From positions 37,060 through 101,059 of the forward strand of contig DGWD01000006.1 in assembly GCA_002395155.1 (NCBI GenBank): a stretch of 64,000 nt of DNA, written 5' to 3'. Position numbers and translations under genes: made by a program. This DNA is from Treponema sp. UBA4267. Lineage in GTDB: Bacteria; Spirochaetota; Spirochaetia; Treponematales; Treponemataceae. Shown here one piece after another: positions 41,230 to 49,793 of this stretch. The notes under the pieces are model-generated. The model saw nothing but the letters and a program-made list of their open reading frames with translations, was not told where the DNA came from and made no database searches. Each line of letters begins with the position of its first letter. Position 1 is the first letter of the stretch.

Positions 41230-42072
41230 TTGGGAAAACGAGTTTTATGTTTGGTATTATTATTAGTTGTTTCCGTTTCTTTGTTTGCTAAAAATAATAA
41301 TAAAAAGAAGAATAAGAAGAAAAAAACTGAAGTTGTGGCTTCTGTAAAACCTGCGGTACAGGAAAAGCCTCCATTGATGCTGGGAAGTTTACTGGATGAA
41401 TTTGAATCAGATGGTTATATGTGTCAGGTTAGGTATATAGAAAGGGATGCATATGCTATTGGGTATTCCGATTTTAAAGAATTAGTTATAGATGATCCAA
41501 GCCTTGCTTTTGTTTATGATTCTCCTGAAAAGCGAAATATTATCTGGAATCTAGATTTTGAACAGTGTATGTATATTTTGAAATTCCGAATTGATAAAAA
41601 AATGAGAGAAGGATTCGTAAAAGATGAAAAAAAGACTCGATGCTGGCTCGAAATTGAACAGAATGGAAAATCGGGCTGGCTGGAAGCAGATTATGCTCTA
41701 AAGTTTTTTGATACCGGATCTGTGATTCCTAAAATGATTACTTTCACTTATGATGGGAAAACTAGCAGAACTTATGGATATGAGACTTCCTCTGCTCTTG
41801 AAACATGTGGAGATTTAACTTTATATCTTGATACTAATGGTTCCAAACAAACAGGATACATAAAAGAAGAAGGTGGATACTTTTACATTACTATGATTGG
41901 TTATTCCCCTGATGCAAAAAAGCATTCTAAAGATTGGTTCCTTGTAGAACATAAAGATTCAGAAGGTAATATACAAAAAGGCTGGTGTATGATCCCTGAT
42001 GATTTACAGAGAGGTGGGGTCCTTTATCGAGATGTTTATTTTTATTTGACGGTTTTCTTTTCTTGTTTTTAG
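41230..42072 (+). CDS. Exported SH3-like protein, candidate immunity protein of the RHS gene
   Basis: The start is TTG (41230), nine bases after AGGAGG; the ATG at 41221 touches that site and cannot use it. The ~280-residue product has a signal peptide (VLCLVLLLVVSVSLFAK), a Lys/Asn-rich stretch (about 18-32), and two segments that look like SH3-type barrels (CWLEIEQNGKSGWLEADYAL and the WFLVEHKDSEGNIQKGWCMIP region). It lies 35 bases after the RHS gene and closes the operon. Being exported and directly downstream, it is a candidate periplasmic immunity protein, or a cell-wall-binding accessory; no family was recognised. Confidence 0.5.
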   Translation: MGKRVLCLVLLLVVSVSLFAKNNNKKKNKKKKTEVVASVKPAVQEKPPLMLGSLLDEFESDGYMCQVRYIERDAYAIGYSDFKELVIDDPSLAFVYDSPEKRNIIWNLDFEQCMYILKFRIDKKMREGFVKDEKKTRCWLEIEQNGKSGWLEADYALKFFDTGSVIPKMITFTYDGKTSRTYGYETSSALETCGDLTLYLDTNGSKQTGYIKEEGGYFYITMIGYSPDAKKHSKDWFLVEHKDSEGNIQKGWCMIPDDLQRGGVLYRDVYFYLTVFFSCF

Positions 42073-42080
42073 TTGATATT

Positions 42081-42156
42081 AAAAAAAGACTGTCAGACTT
42101 CCTGAAACTCCGGGGCTTTAGCTTCCGGGGCAAAGGAGTTCAGACAGCCTTTTTTT
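42081..42156. terminator. Long two-way terminator hairpin
   Basis: AAAAAAAGACTGTC (42081-42094) pairs with GACAGCCTTTTTTT (42143-42156) with one mismatch, enclosing a second stem (ACTCC/GGAGT). A-run and T-run on both sides allow use by the secretion operon and the convergent COG0523 gene. Confidence 0.8.
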
Positions 42157-42192
42157 GAATTCTTTTTTATAAATTCAAATCTAAAGAAAACT

Positions 42193-43377
42193 CTAGTCCA
42201 AACAAGCGTCCAGGGCTTTCGAAATCTCTTCTTTGTCCAGATGGCGGCCAATGATTACCAGCTTAATCATGCGGTCTCCTACCTTTTCATCCCAGTCCTT
42301 CTTCATTTCTGGTTCTTCTGCCAGTACACGCTTCTGTTCTGCAGGTGGGCAGGAAGCAAGCCAGTTTCCAGAGTATCCAGCCTGAATCTGACGACCAGAA
42401 GTTTCCAAAACATATGCCATGTCTTCTTCGTCGCTGAACCAGATTACACCCTTAGAACGTATGATGTTTCTTGGCCATTTTGCAGCGTATTCATCAAGTT
42501 TGTTGCGGTTGAATGGTCGGCGGCGGTAGTAAACAAAACTTCCAATTCCGTATTCATCTTCTGATTCACCTTCGTGTTTGTGTTCATGATGATGGTGGTG
42601 ATGATGTCCTTCTTCATGATCATGGTCATGGTCGTGTTCATCGTGATCGTCGTCGTCATCATCATCTTCTTCTTTGTCGTGTTCTTCCAAAGCTTTTACC
42701 CAGCCTGCAGAAGCGTAAACTGTTTCAAAATCAAAACGGTTTGTTCCAATAATTTCTTCTACAGGAACATCACATTTTGTAGTTTCAAAAACTTTTACAG
42801 TTGGCTGAATCTTGTTGATAACTGCACGAACCATCTTCATCTGTTCATCTGTTACAAGATCACGCTTGTTTACAATCAAAGTTGAACAGAATTCAATCTG
42901 CTGAATCAAAAGCGATTCAATATCTTCTTCTTCAATATCCTTCTTTAATAAAGATTTTCCTTCATCAAATTCATCTACAAGACGGCTTGCATCAACAACG
43001 CCAACAACGTTATCAATTTTTCCTGTTTCAATCTGCTGAATAGCCTGAGCGATTGGCATTGGTTCACAAACACCGGATGCTTCAATCATGATGTAGTCAA
43101 ATTTTCCTGTGTTGATAAGGTTTTCAATCTGTTGTACCAGGTCAGACTTCAAAGTACAGCAGATACATCCGTTTGTAAGAGGAACCAGGCTGCTTGAGTC
43201 TGTAATTTTTGCTTCTTTTGAAATAAGACGTTCGTCAACGTTTACTTCTCCAATATCATTTACGATAACAGCAACTTTGTATCCCTTCTGATTTGTCAGA
43301 ACGCGGTTGAGCAAAGTTGTTTTTCCAGCTCCAAGATAACCACATAATAAGGTGATAGGAACTTGTTTTTTTGACAT
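42193..43377 (-). CDS. COG0523 GTPase, CobW-like metal chaperone
   Basis: A 394-residue G3E GTPase. Motifs: P-loop GYLGAGKTTLLN (residues 12-23), the metal site GCICC (near residue 71), NKRD for guanine recognition (near 170), and a CobW C-terminal domain (GVIWFSDEEDMAYVLETSGRQIQAG). Between the domains is a long Asp/His-rich loop (about 235-272) able to bind several metal ions. Such proteins hand Zn2+ (some Co2+, Fe2+ or nitrile hydratase metals) to target enzymes. It is a single gene divergent from pdxK; a dyad lies in the shared promoter region, but no canonical Zur box was seen. Confidence 0.88.
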   Translation of the reverse strand: MSKKQVPITLLCGYLGAGKTTLLNRVLTNQKGYKVAVIVNDIGEVNVDERLISKEAKITDSSSLVPLTNGCICCTLKSDLVQQIENLINTGKFDYIMIEASGVCEPMPIAQAIQQIETGKIDNVVGVVDASRLVDEFDEGKSLLKKDIEEEDIESLLIQQIEFCSTLIVNKRDLVTDEQMKMVRAVINKIQPTVKVFETTKCDVPVEEIIGTNRFDFETVYASAGWVKALEEHDKEEDDDDDDDHDEHDHDHDHEEGHHHHHHHEHKHEGESEDEYGIGSFVYYRRRPFNRNKLDEYAAKWPRNIIRSKGVIWFSDEEDMAYVLETSGRQIQAGYSGNWLASCPPAEQKRVLAEEPEMKKDWDEKVGDRMIKLVIIGRHLDKEEISKALDACLD

Positions 43378-43443
43378 TATATATCTCCTATTAATAAAAA
43401 CAATTTCTGAAAATTCTTTTTAAATATAATAAAAAAAGCTTTA

Positions 43444-43481
43444 AAAGTATATCTTTTTTTAGTTATACTTTATCTTATAAT
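43444..43481. promoter_or_regulatory. Dyad and -10 box in the COG0523-pdxK divergent region
   Basis: AAAGTATA (43444-43451) and TATACTTT (43464-43471) are perfect inverted arms 12 bases apart. TATAAT at 43476-43481 is a strong -10 box for pdxK; the -35 area (43453-43458) is T-rich and weak, which suits a promoter needing an activator or tuned by a repressor at the dyad. Confidence 0.5.
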
Positions 43482-43491
43482 ATAGAAGATT

Positions 43492-44337
43492 ATGAAAAGA
43501 ATACTAACAATTCAAGATATTTCCTGTGTAGGGAAGTGTTCGCTTACAGTTGCTCTGCCTATAATTTCTGCAATGGGAGTTGAGTGTTGTGTAATTCCTA
43601 CTGCCGTCCTTTCGAATCATACTGCTTTTGGTGGTTTTACTTTCAGGGATCTTACCCAGGATATTGAACCTATTTGTCAGCAGTGGAAGAAGGAGAAAAT
43701 CAGTTTTGATGCAATTTATACAGGCTATCTTGGCTCTTTTGAACAAATTGAATTAATGTTTAAGCTGATAGAGGATTTTGGCGGAAAAGATACTATTACA
43801 ATAGTTGATCCTTGTATGGCTGATAATGGAAAACTCTATTCCGGCTTTACCCCAGATTTTGCAAAGAAAATGGCTCAGCTTTGTGGTAAGGCTCACGTTA
43901 TTGTGCCAAATCTTACAGAGGCATCTTTTCTTTTGGGGCTTCCTTATAAAGATTCAGGTTATGATAAAGACTATGTCGAAAATATTTTGAAAGCTCTTGC
44001 CGAAACTGGAGCCAAAAAAGTTGTCTTAAAAGGTGTGGATTTTAATAATGGCAAATTAGGAATTGCAACTTACGATTCAAAAACTCAAGATATAAGCTGG
44101 TATTTTCATGAAAAAATGCCAGAACGCTTTCATGGAACCGGAGATATTTTTGCCAGTGTTTTGACAGGAGCTCTTATGAGGGATTTTCCTTTAGATAAAG
44201 CCTGTCGGCTTGCGGCAGACTTTGTTGTCCAGTCAATTAAGAAGACTTTGGAGCATGGGGATTATAATTGGTATGGTGTAGATTTCGAGTCGGCTTTGCC
44301 AAAATTAATTTGGGAGTTGAACAAAACAAAATCATAG
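43492..44337 (+). CDS. pdxK: Pyridoxal/pyridoxamine kinase
   Basis: PdxK/PdxY phosphorylates pyridoxal, pyridoxine or pyridoxamine with ATP in the B6 salvage pathway. The 281-residue ribokinase-fold protein shows ILTIQDISCVGKCSL at the N-terminus, DAIYTGYLGS, VDPCMADNGKLY, VPNLTEASFLLG, and the catalytic Asp in FHGTGDIFASVLTGAL. The start lies ten bases after a TATAAT box with no ribosome binding site, so the mRNA may be nearly leaderless. Its last 21 codons are the first copy of the tandem array that follows. Related bifunctional hydroxymethylpyrimidine kinases are less likely. Confidence 0.88.
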   Translation: MKRILTIQDISCVGKCSLTVALPIISAMGVECCVIPTAVLSNHTAFGGFTFRDLTQDIEPICQQWKKEKISFDAIYTGYLGSFEQIELMFKLIEDFGGKDTITIVDPCMADNGKLYSGFTPDFAKKMAQLCGKAHVIVPNLTEASFLLGLPYKDSGYDKDYVENILKALAETGAKKVVLKGVDFNNGKLGIATYDSKTQDISWYFHEKMPERFHGTGDIFASVLTGALMRDFPLDKACRLAADFVVQSIKKTLEHGDYNWYGVDFESALPKLIWELNKTKS

Positions 44338-45072
44338 ATTTTGTAAAAGCCGTTTATGCGGAGAATCCTAAACTGACCCGCTTAACGCAGCTCAGTTTTT
44401 AACGGATTTCCGATAGTAGGCAGGTATGGCGTAGATTTTGAGTCGGCTCTGCCAGAATTAATTTGGGAGTTGAGCAAAACAAAATCATAGATTTTGTAAA
44501 AGCCGTTTATGCGGAGAATCCTAAACTGACCCGCTTAACGCAGCTCAGTTTTTAACGGATTTCCGATAGTAGGCAGGTATGGCGTAGATTTCGAATCGGC
44601 TATGCCAGGATTAATTTGGGAGTTGAACAAAACAAAATCATAGATTTTGTAAAAGCCGTTTATGCGGAGAATCCTAAACTGACCTGCTTACGCAGTTCAG
44701 TTTTTAACGGATTTCCGATAGTAGGCAGGTATGGCGTAGATTTTGAATCGGCTTTGCCAGGATTAATTTGGGAGTTGAACAAAACAAAATCATAGATTTT
44801 GTAAAAGCCGTTTATGCGGAGAATCCTAAACTGACCTGCTTACGCAGCTCAGTTTTTAACGGATTTCCGATAGTTGGCAGGTATGGTGTAGATTTCGAGT
44901 CGGCTTTGCCAGGATTAATTTGGGAGTTGAGCAAAACAAAATCATAGATTTTGTAAAAGCCTTTTATGCGGAGAATCCTAAACAGACCCGCTTACGCAGT
45001 TCAGTTTTTAACGGATTTCCGATAATAGGCAGGTATGGCGTAGATTTCGAGTCGGCTCTGCCAGGATTAATT
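44270..45072 (+). repeat. Tandem array of the pdxK 3' end plus terminator (five units and a partial sixth)
   Basis: Unit starts are 44270, 44423, 44576, 44728, 44880 and 45032 (lengths 153, 153, 152, 152, 152; the sixth stops at about 45072). Unit 1 contains the real end of pdxK (YGVDFESALPKLIWEL...). Every later full unit keeps the same frame, stop codon and a terminator-like hairpin (AAACTGACCTGC / GCAGTTCAGTTT plus T-run). Much of the coding variation is synonymous (GGT/GGC, TTC/TTT, GAG/GAA, TTG/CTG). This fills the 769-base gap before the next gene; no ORF in it has its own start. Confidence 0.95.
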
Positions 45073-45106
45073 ACCAATATGTTGTAAAAACTTCGCTGAC
45101 TCTATC

Positions 45107-47050
45107 TTACTTTGCGGCTTTCTGATAGCTTGCTTTGATTGCGTCAGCGAACAACTTGTTCTGGTCATTGCGAACAGGAACAGAGAATACCGGCTTTCCA
45201 TCTTCTGGCGATACACGCCAAATGTGCATTGGATCACTAGTGTAGGCTGGACTGTCTGGATTATTTATATACCAATCAAGAACAGCAATAAAACAGAGGG
45301 TGTATTTAAGCAAGTTCGCATTTGTCGCGGTTGTATTTGCAGTTCTGTTTTGTGCTCCTAAAAGAACATCCAGACGTTTTGAAACTTCATTTGGAATATC
45401 AAACTTGTAGTGTTCCCAAGGATTCTCTATCAAAGAACATGAAGCTTTAGTTTTTGCCTTCTGGTCACATTCATTTATAACTAGAGTAAGGAATTTACGG
45501 GCATAGTCAGTTCTGTGGAATAAAGGTCTGTATTTACTTTCATCTGCAGGATGCTCAAGTAAAAGCTGTTCGAACTTAAAGTTAGGCATATAATGGTAAG
45601 TTGTCTGCCATAGAAGAGAGTTAATCATCTTCTTACCAATATGACTGTTTTCAAAATCATTTTGAGAATAGATAGAATTAACCAAATCCAGCAGAGGTTC
45701 GCAGTAAAGCTGTTCAAAAGTTTCTTCCCTGTAGGCAGACCAGTCATCTAAAACTTGCATAATAGAGTCAGAGCCTTTTTTCTGCTGTTCAGGTTCTGGG
45801 AATTTAATATTTCTACATCCCTGGAAACAATCTTCAATAATTCTTTGCAAAATATTGATTGTTTGAATAGGATTGTCTGGCGAAAGAAGATTGAATCCAT
45901 CATTATATTTATAAAGAGGCTGGAAATATGGATACATGTCCGGGTGATCTTCCAGTTTATTAAAACCTGCTTCAGGGAAAAGTTGATTAAGGAGTTTCAG
46001 ACCTGTTATAACGGTTGAGTCCTTAACTCCCTTCTGTGGTGGAGGAGCTTTTGCCTTCTTTTCTTCTGGGCTTGGTTCCTTTGGTTTTTCAGGAAGCAGA
46101 AGGTCAAACTTGTGTAATCCAACAAATTTTAAAATTTCACCAACCTTTGTGTTAAAGAAAGTTGGGTAAGCCTCAAAAGTATCAGAACACATCCTTAATA
46201 AAAGAGGATAAAGTTTTTTGATAATTTCTGTATCAATATAAAGCCATTCTGTAATAGCCTGTTTTGCAAATGTTGAAAGTTTGTCCTTTGGAGCATCAGG
46301 GTAAGCAGCTTCATCCCCATAAATTTCTTTAATAAGTTTAGGGATTTTGTTGTTTCCAAAATAGTAAACAGTAATCAGGGGTTTGTAGATTGCTCTTACA
46401 AGTGGAATTAAATCGGCCACTATCATAGGTTGTGGAGCCATCTGTAAATTAATATATTCAACCTTAATTGGCTGCATAGCCCAACCGGCAACCATTCTTA
46501 AAAACTTAAATTTAGTTTCGGTTCCGCTGGCAATTTTAGATTTATAGGTGGCAGGGGCAATTTGAATCAGAGTTTTGATGACTGTGATAAAGCCTTCCAT
46601 GTGATCCAGCATACCCTTTAATGTATATTCGTAGAATTCTGGCAAAATTTTTTCAGTACCGTTTTTTTGCCATGAACGTATAAAATTAAATACACCATAA
46701 TTAGGCTTGATTTTGTATTCTGGAGACATCATCAACTTGTCTATGATGTTTGAAACTTTTTTAGAAATAACAGGCAGGTCTTCGCGAACGTATCTTTTGT
46801 TGGCAGTTGCAATTCCGCTTGAAGAAGAACTTCCTGATGATCCAGAATTTGAGCTAGAAGGCTGGCGAACAATTCTTCCTGCCTTAGGATTTCCTCCAGA
46901 AGAATTTGAAGAGCGTTCGTACATTACCTGACCGCCAAGTTTTTTTGCCATAGCGGCCGCATCTTTTTCGCTTATATCGCCAATGTTTTTTCGAGTTTTA
47001 TCAAGGGTTCCAGGGGCCCAGTCTGCAGTTTTATTAATTTCATCAGCCAT
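45107..47050 (-). CDS. Large cytoplasmic protein of unknown function, 647 residues
   Basis: I do not recognise this protein. There is no signal peptide or membrane helix. A charged N-terminus (about 1-55) leads into a Ser/Gly linker (~60-82), then a mainly helical body with many aromatic residues, interrupted by a Pro/Glu/Lys-rich stretch (about 318-342, EKPKEPSPEEKKAKAPPPQK). It resembles the 648-residue orphan at 17693-19639 in size and general layout only. It lies 25 bases after the DUF2804-like gene and is likely co-transcribed with it. Confidence 0.6.
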   Translation of the reverse strand: MADEINKTADWAPGTLDKTRKNIGDISEKDAAAMAKKLGGQVMYERSSNSSGGNPKAGRIVRQPSSSNSGSSGSSSSSGIATANKRYVREDLPVISKKVSNIIDKLMMSPEYKIKPNYGVFNFIRSWQKNGTEKILPEFYEYTLKGMLDHMEGFITVIKTLIQIAPATYKSKIASGTETKFKFLRMVAGWAMQPIKVEYINLQMAPQPMIVADLIPLVRAIYKPLITVYYFGNNKIPKLIKEIYGDEAAYPDAPKDKLSTFAKQAITEWLYIDTEIIKKLYPLLLRMCSDTFEAYPTFFNTKVGEILKFVGLHKFDLLLPEKPKEPSPEEKKAKAPPPQKGVKDSTVITGLKLLNQLFPEAGFNKLEDHPDMYPYFQPLYKYNDGFNLLSPDNPIQTINILQRIIEDCFQGCRNIKFPEPEQQKKGSDSIMQVLDDWSAYREETFEQLYCEPLLDLVNSIYSQNDFENSHIGKKMINSLLWQTTYHYMPNFKFEQLLLEHPADESKYRPLFHRTDYARKFLTLVINECDQKAKTKASCSLIENPWEHYKFDIPNEVSKRLDVLLGAQNRTANTTATNANLLKYTLCFIAVLDWYINNPDSPAYTSDPMHIWRVSPEDGKPVFSVPVRNDQNKLFADAIKASYQKAAK

Positions 47051-47075
47051 ATTCTTCTCCTATATTTTCCAGATT

Positions 47076-48128
47076 TTACAAACGCAACATTCCCTTTTGC
47101 AAAATACCAGGGAAGTGCTTTAGGGTGATTTTTTCACCATCTTTGGTTAAGAGAACCCCATCAAAGTGGCCAAACATATTTGTGTAGGTTGTTCTCAATG
47201 CAATTATGTTTACAGTTCTTGTATTTAAGGATGCAGGGGTAAAAGTTAAATCGACCATGTTTTCGGTATCTTGAATAACCCATTCCTTTGAAATTCCAAA
47301 AGGATGGGTCATATAAACAGGAGGTAGGGCTGTCGCACTTCCATCTACCACCAGACAGTTCGAATTGTATGTATCAGAGTCAGCCGCATCAAGGTTAGAT
47401 GATGAAAGATTGAAGATGATGGACTGCTGTTTGATTGTGCCAATTCCGTATACAAAATTTTTATTAGAATGGAATTTGTAATAGGCACGATTAAGAACCA
47501 TTAATCCTAGACCCTTAGATTCATCAACATTTTCCTTATTAATAGAAATCTGTCCCTGAACAGACATGCTTGTAGTCCATGTTGTAGAACAGCGTGATGA
47601 TGTAGGAGAAGGGCATACAAACATCATATCATGGTGCATCTTGTCTTCCATTGGAGAGTAAACGTAACCTTCCAAATTTGGACGTGCACTATCACCTTTT
47701 AATTTATAAGATAAGGCATGGTGCTGGTGTGAACGGCCCCATGAAATTTTTAAATAGCGGCTTTTATTGTAGCAGGCACAAATACCTCTTGTAGTAGAAA
47801 TTGGTACAAAGCGACGGCGAGGAGGCATGATTGTGTGGTATACATATTTTTTTCCACTTTCTTTATTCCAGAGAGTAATTTCTCCAAGCCCAATAAACTT
47901 AAAATCTATAAAGGCAGCAAGGCCTATAAATTTATCCAAAGAAAAAGCGTAATTTAAGCGGCTTTTAATACGGAGACTTGAAATAAAATGTGGTAGAGGG
48001 ATTCCTGCATAAGGAGCCCGCATTCCCTTGATATCAATCTTGGCAGATACTCCTTCGTATGTCCCAAATTCTGCTTTCCCCTTTTGAATAATTTGTTTTG
48101 GGGGCTCAGAAAATTCCCTTGAATACAT
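47076..48128 (-). CDS. DUF2804-like protein
   Basis: The 350-residue product lacks a signal peptide and has alternating beta-strand patterns. The features FGTYEGVSAKIDIKGM near the start, ISWGRSHQHHALSY (near residue 135) and HFDGVLLTKDGEKI near the end recall the DUF2804 family, whose fold resembles lipocalin-type tocopherol-cyclase-like proteins; function is unknown. The assignment is from memory of the family. It is the first gene of a two-gene unit with the 647-residue orphan. Confidence 0.55.
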   Translation of the reverse strand: MYSREFSEPPKQIIQKGKAEFGTYEGVSAKIDIKGMRAPYAGIPLPHFISSLRIKSRLNYAFSLDKFIGLAAFIDFKFIGLGEITLWNKESGKKYVYHTIMPPRRRFVPISTTRGICACYNKSRYLKISWGRSHQHHALSYKLKGDSARPNLEGYVYSPMEDKMHHDMMFVCPSPTSSRCSTTWTTSMSVQGQISINKENVDESKGLGLMVLNRAYYKFHSNKNFVYGIGTIKQQSIIFNLSSSNLDAADSDTYNSNCLVVDGSATALPPVYMTHPFGISKEWVIQDTENMVDLTFTPASLNTRTVNIIALRTTYTNMFGHFDGVLLTKDGEKITLKHFPGILQKGMLRL

Positions 48129-48263
48129 ATTCTTCTATTATAAAGATGTTATTAGGGATTGTAAATATTTTGAAAGTAGGAAAAAAAAGAGTAAAAAGTT
48201 TGTAATATGCTCTTTTCGGGCTTAAAATTAATTAAATATTTTTTTACATCCAGGGGGTCTATT

Positions 48264-49688
48264 ATGGCAATTAAATGTTATTCTTTAGGTGCAGCTCAGG
48301 AAGTCACAGGTTCAAAGCATTTGTTCGAAGTTGATGACAGGTTGTATATGGTTGATTGTGGTTCTTTCCAGGGAAAACGACATGAGTCTGATGAAAAAAA
48401 TCGTAACTTTGATGTTGATTTAGAAAAACTGGATTCTGTAATTCTTACTCATGGACATCTGGACCATTGTGGACTTTTGCCACTTCTTACTAAAAAAGGT
48501 TATACAGGAAATATTTATGCTACTCCAGCTACGCGAGATATTGCAAATCTTGTAATGATGGATAGTGCCAGAATTCAGGCTCACGATGCTGAATTCCTTG
48601 CAAAGCAGGCTAGAAAAAAAGGGGAAAAGTTCTCCTGGAAACCACTTTACGGTGAAGTAGATTGTATTAAAGCTGCTAATCAAATTGTTTCTTTATCATA
48701 CAATCGTTCTATGTACATAAGTCCAAATATTCAGTTGGAATTTTATGATGCAGGACACATTCTTGGTTCAGCTTTTGCAAATGTTACAATCAATCCAAAT
48801 CCAAAGCATCCAGAAAAAGAAACTCGTCTTCTATTTACTGGTGATATAGGACGCAAGTGTAAACCAATTATCCGTAATCCTGCTACAAACATGCCTGCTC
48901 CAGATTATATTTATTTGGAATCTACCTATGGTGACAAACTTCACGATAATCATGATTTTGCCATGCATGAACTTGAAAGAATTGTGCGAGAGGCTTGTGC
49001 AAGAAAGGGTAAGATTATTATTCCTTCGTTCGCAATTGAACGTGCTCAGGAACTTGTTTTCTATTTACATCTTCTTACAGATCAGAAAAAGATTCCTGTT
49101 GTTCCTATTTATGTAGATTCTCCAATGGCTACAAATGCAACTTCTGTATTCCGTGTTCATCCAGAATGTTATGATGAAAGTGTAAACGAAGCCTTCCTTA
49201 AGCATCATAAAAATCCATTTGGATTTAATTCTCTAAAATATACAACTAGTGTAGAAGAATCTAAGGAACTTAATGAAAAAGAAGGCCCAATGATTATTAT
49301 TGCAGCCGATGGTATGTGTGAAGCAGGCCGTGTTCTTTATCACCTTGCTAACGAAATTTCTAATCCAAAAAATACAATTATGATTGTTGGCTATATGGCA
49401 GAAAATACTTTGGGACGCCGTATTTTTGATGGAGAAGAGGTTGTTAAGATTCTTGGAGATGAATATCCGGTAAAGGCAAAGGTTGAACGCTGTAACGGAT
49501 TCTCTGCCCATGCTGATTATAACGAAATGATAGAGTGGCTTGGAGAAATTGATACTAGTCGTTTGAAGAAAATCTTCCTTATACATGGTGAATTAGACCA
49601 GCAGCAGGGCTTTAAACAGCATCTTGAAGATGCAGGTTATAAAGATGTAGAAATTGTTGAGCCGGGAAAAGAATATACACTTAAATAG
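48264..49688 (+). CDS. Metallo-beta-lactamase-fold RNase, beta-CASP family
   Basis: The start is the ATG at 48264, preceded by AGGGGG; the open frame reaches back to 48207 without a site. The ~474-residue protein has the metal motifs of the beta-lactamase fold (TLTHGHLDHCG type: ILTHGHLDHCGLLP near residue 60; DAGHILGSA; FTGDIG) and the beta-CASP insertion and C-terminal motifs (PIYVDSPMA, NGFSAHADYNEM, IHGELDQQQGF). It is related to bacterial YSH1/CPSF73-like and KH-less archaeal-type nucleases and probably acts in RNA processing in the cytoplasm. It is not RNase J, which is longer. Confidence 0.88.
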   Translation: MAIKCYSLGAAQEVTGSKHLFEVDDRLYMVDCGSFQGKRHESDEKNRNFDVDLEKLDSVILTHGHLDHCGLLPLLTKKGYTGNIYATPATRDIANLVMMDSARIQAHDAEFLAKQARKKGEKFSWKPLYGEVDCIKAANQIVSLSYNRSMYISPNIQLEFYDAGHILGSAFANVTINPNPKHPEKETRLLFTGDIGRKCKPIIRNPATNMPAPDYIYLESTYGDKLHDNHDFAMHELERIVREACARKGKIIIPSFAIERAQELVFYLHLLTDQKKIPVVPIYVDSPMATNATSVFRVHPECYDESVNEAFLKHHKNPFGFNSLKYTTSVEESKELNEKEGPMIIIAADGMCEAGRVLYHLANEISNPKNTIMIVGYMAENTLGRRIFDGEEVVKILGDEYPVKAKVERCNGFSAHADYNEMIEWLGEIDTSRLKKIFLIHGELDQQQGFKQHLEDAGYKDVEIVEPGKEYTLK

Positions 49689-49793
49689 GATGGAGAAAAA
49701 GAAATTTTAAATATACTTAATATTTTTTTATTGTTATTAATATTCTTTTTCACTATCTTATAAGTAAAATTTATCGTTTTATTTGGAGATGAT

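Noticed and set aside
42444..42885. Several open frames antisense to or overlapping the His/Asp-rich loop of the COG0523 gene
   Set aside because: Repetitive GAT/CAT codons avoid stops in other frames; the products are Met/Thr- or Phe/Val-rich nonsense.
44270..45072. Possible CRISPR array
   Set aside because: Units are 152-153 bases and almost identical over their whole length, with no short-repeat/unique-spacer pattern and no cas genes.
48207..48263. Upstream ATG for the beta-CASP nuclease
   Set aside because: The 19 extra residues are unlike the family start and AGGGGG precedes the ATG at 48264.
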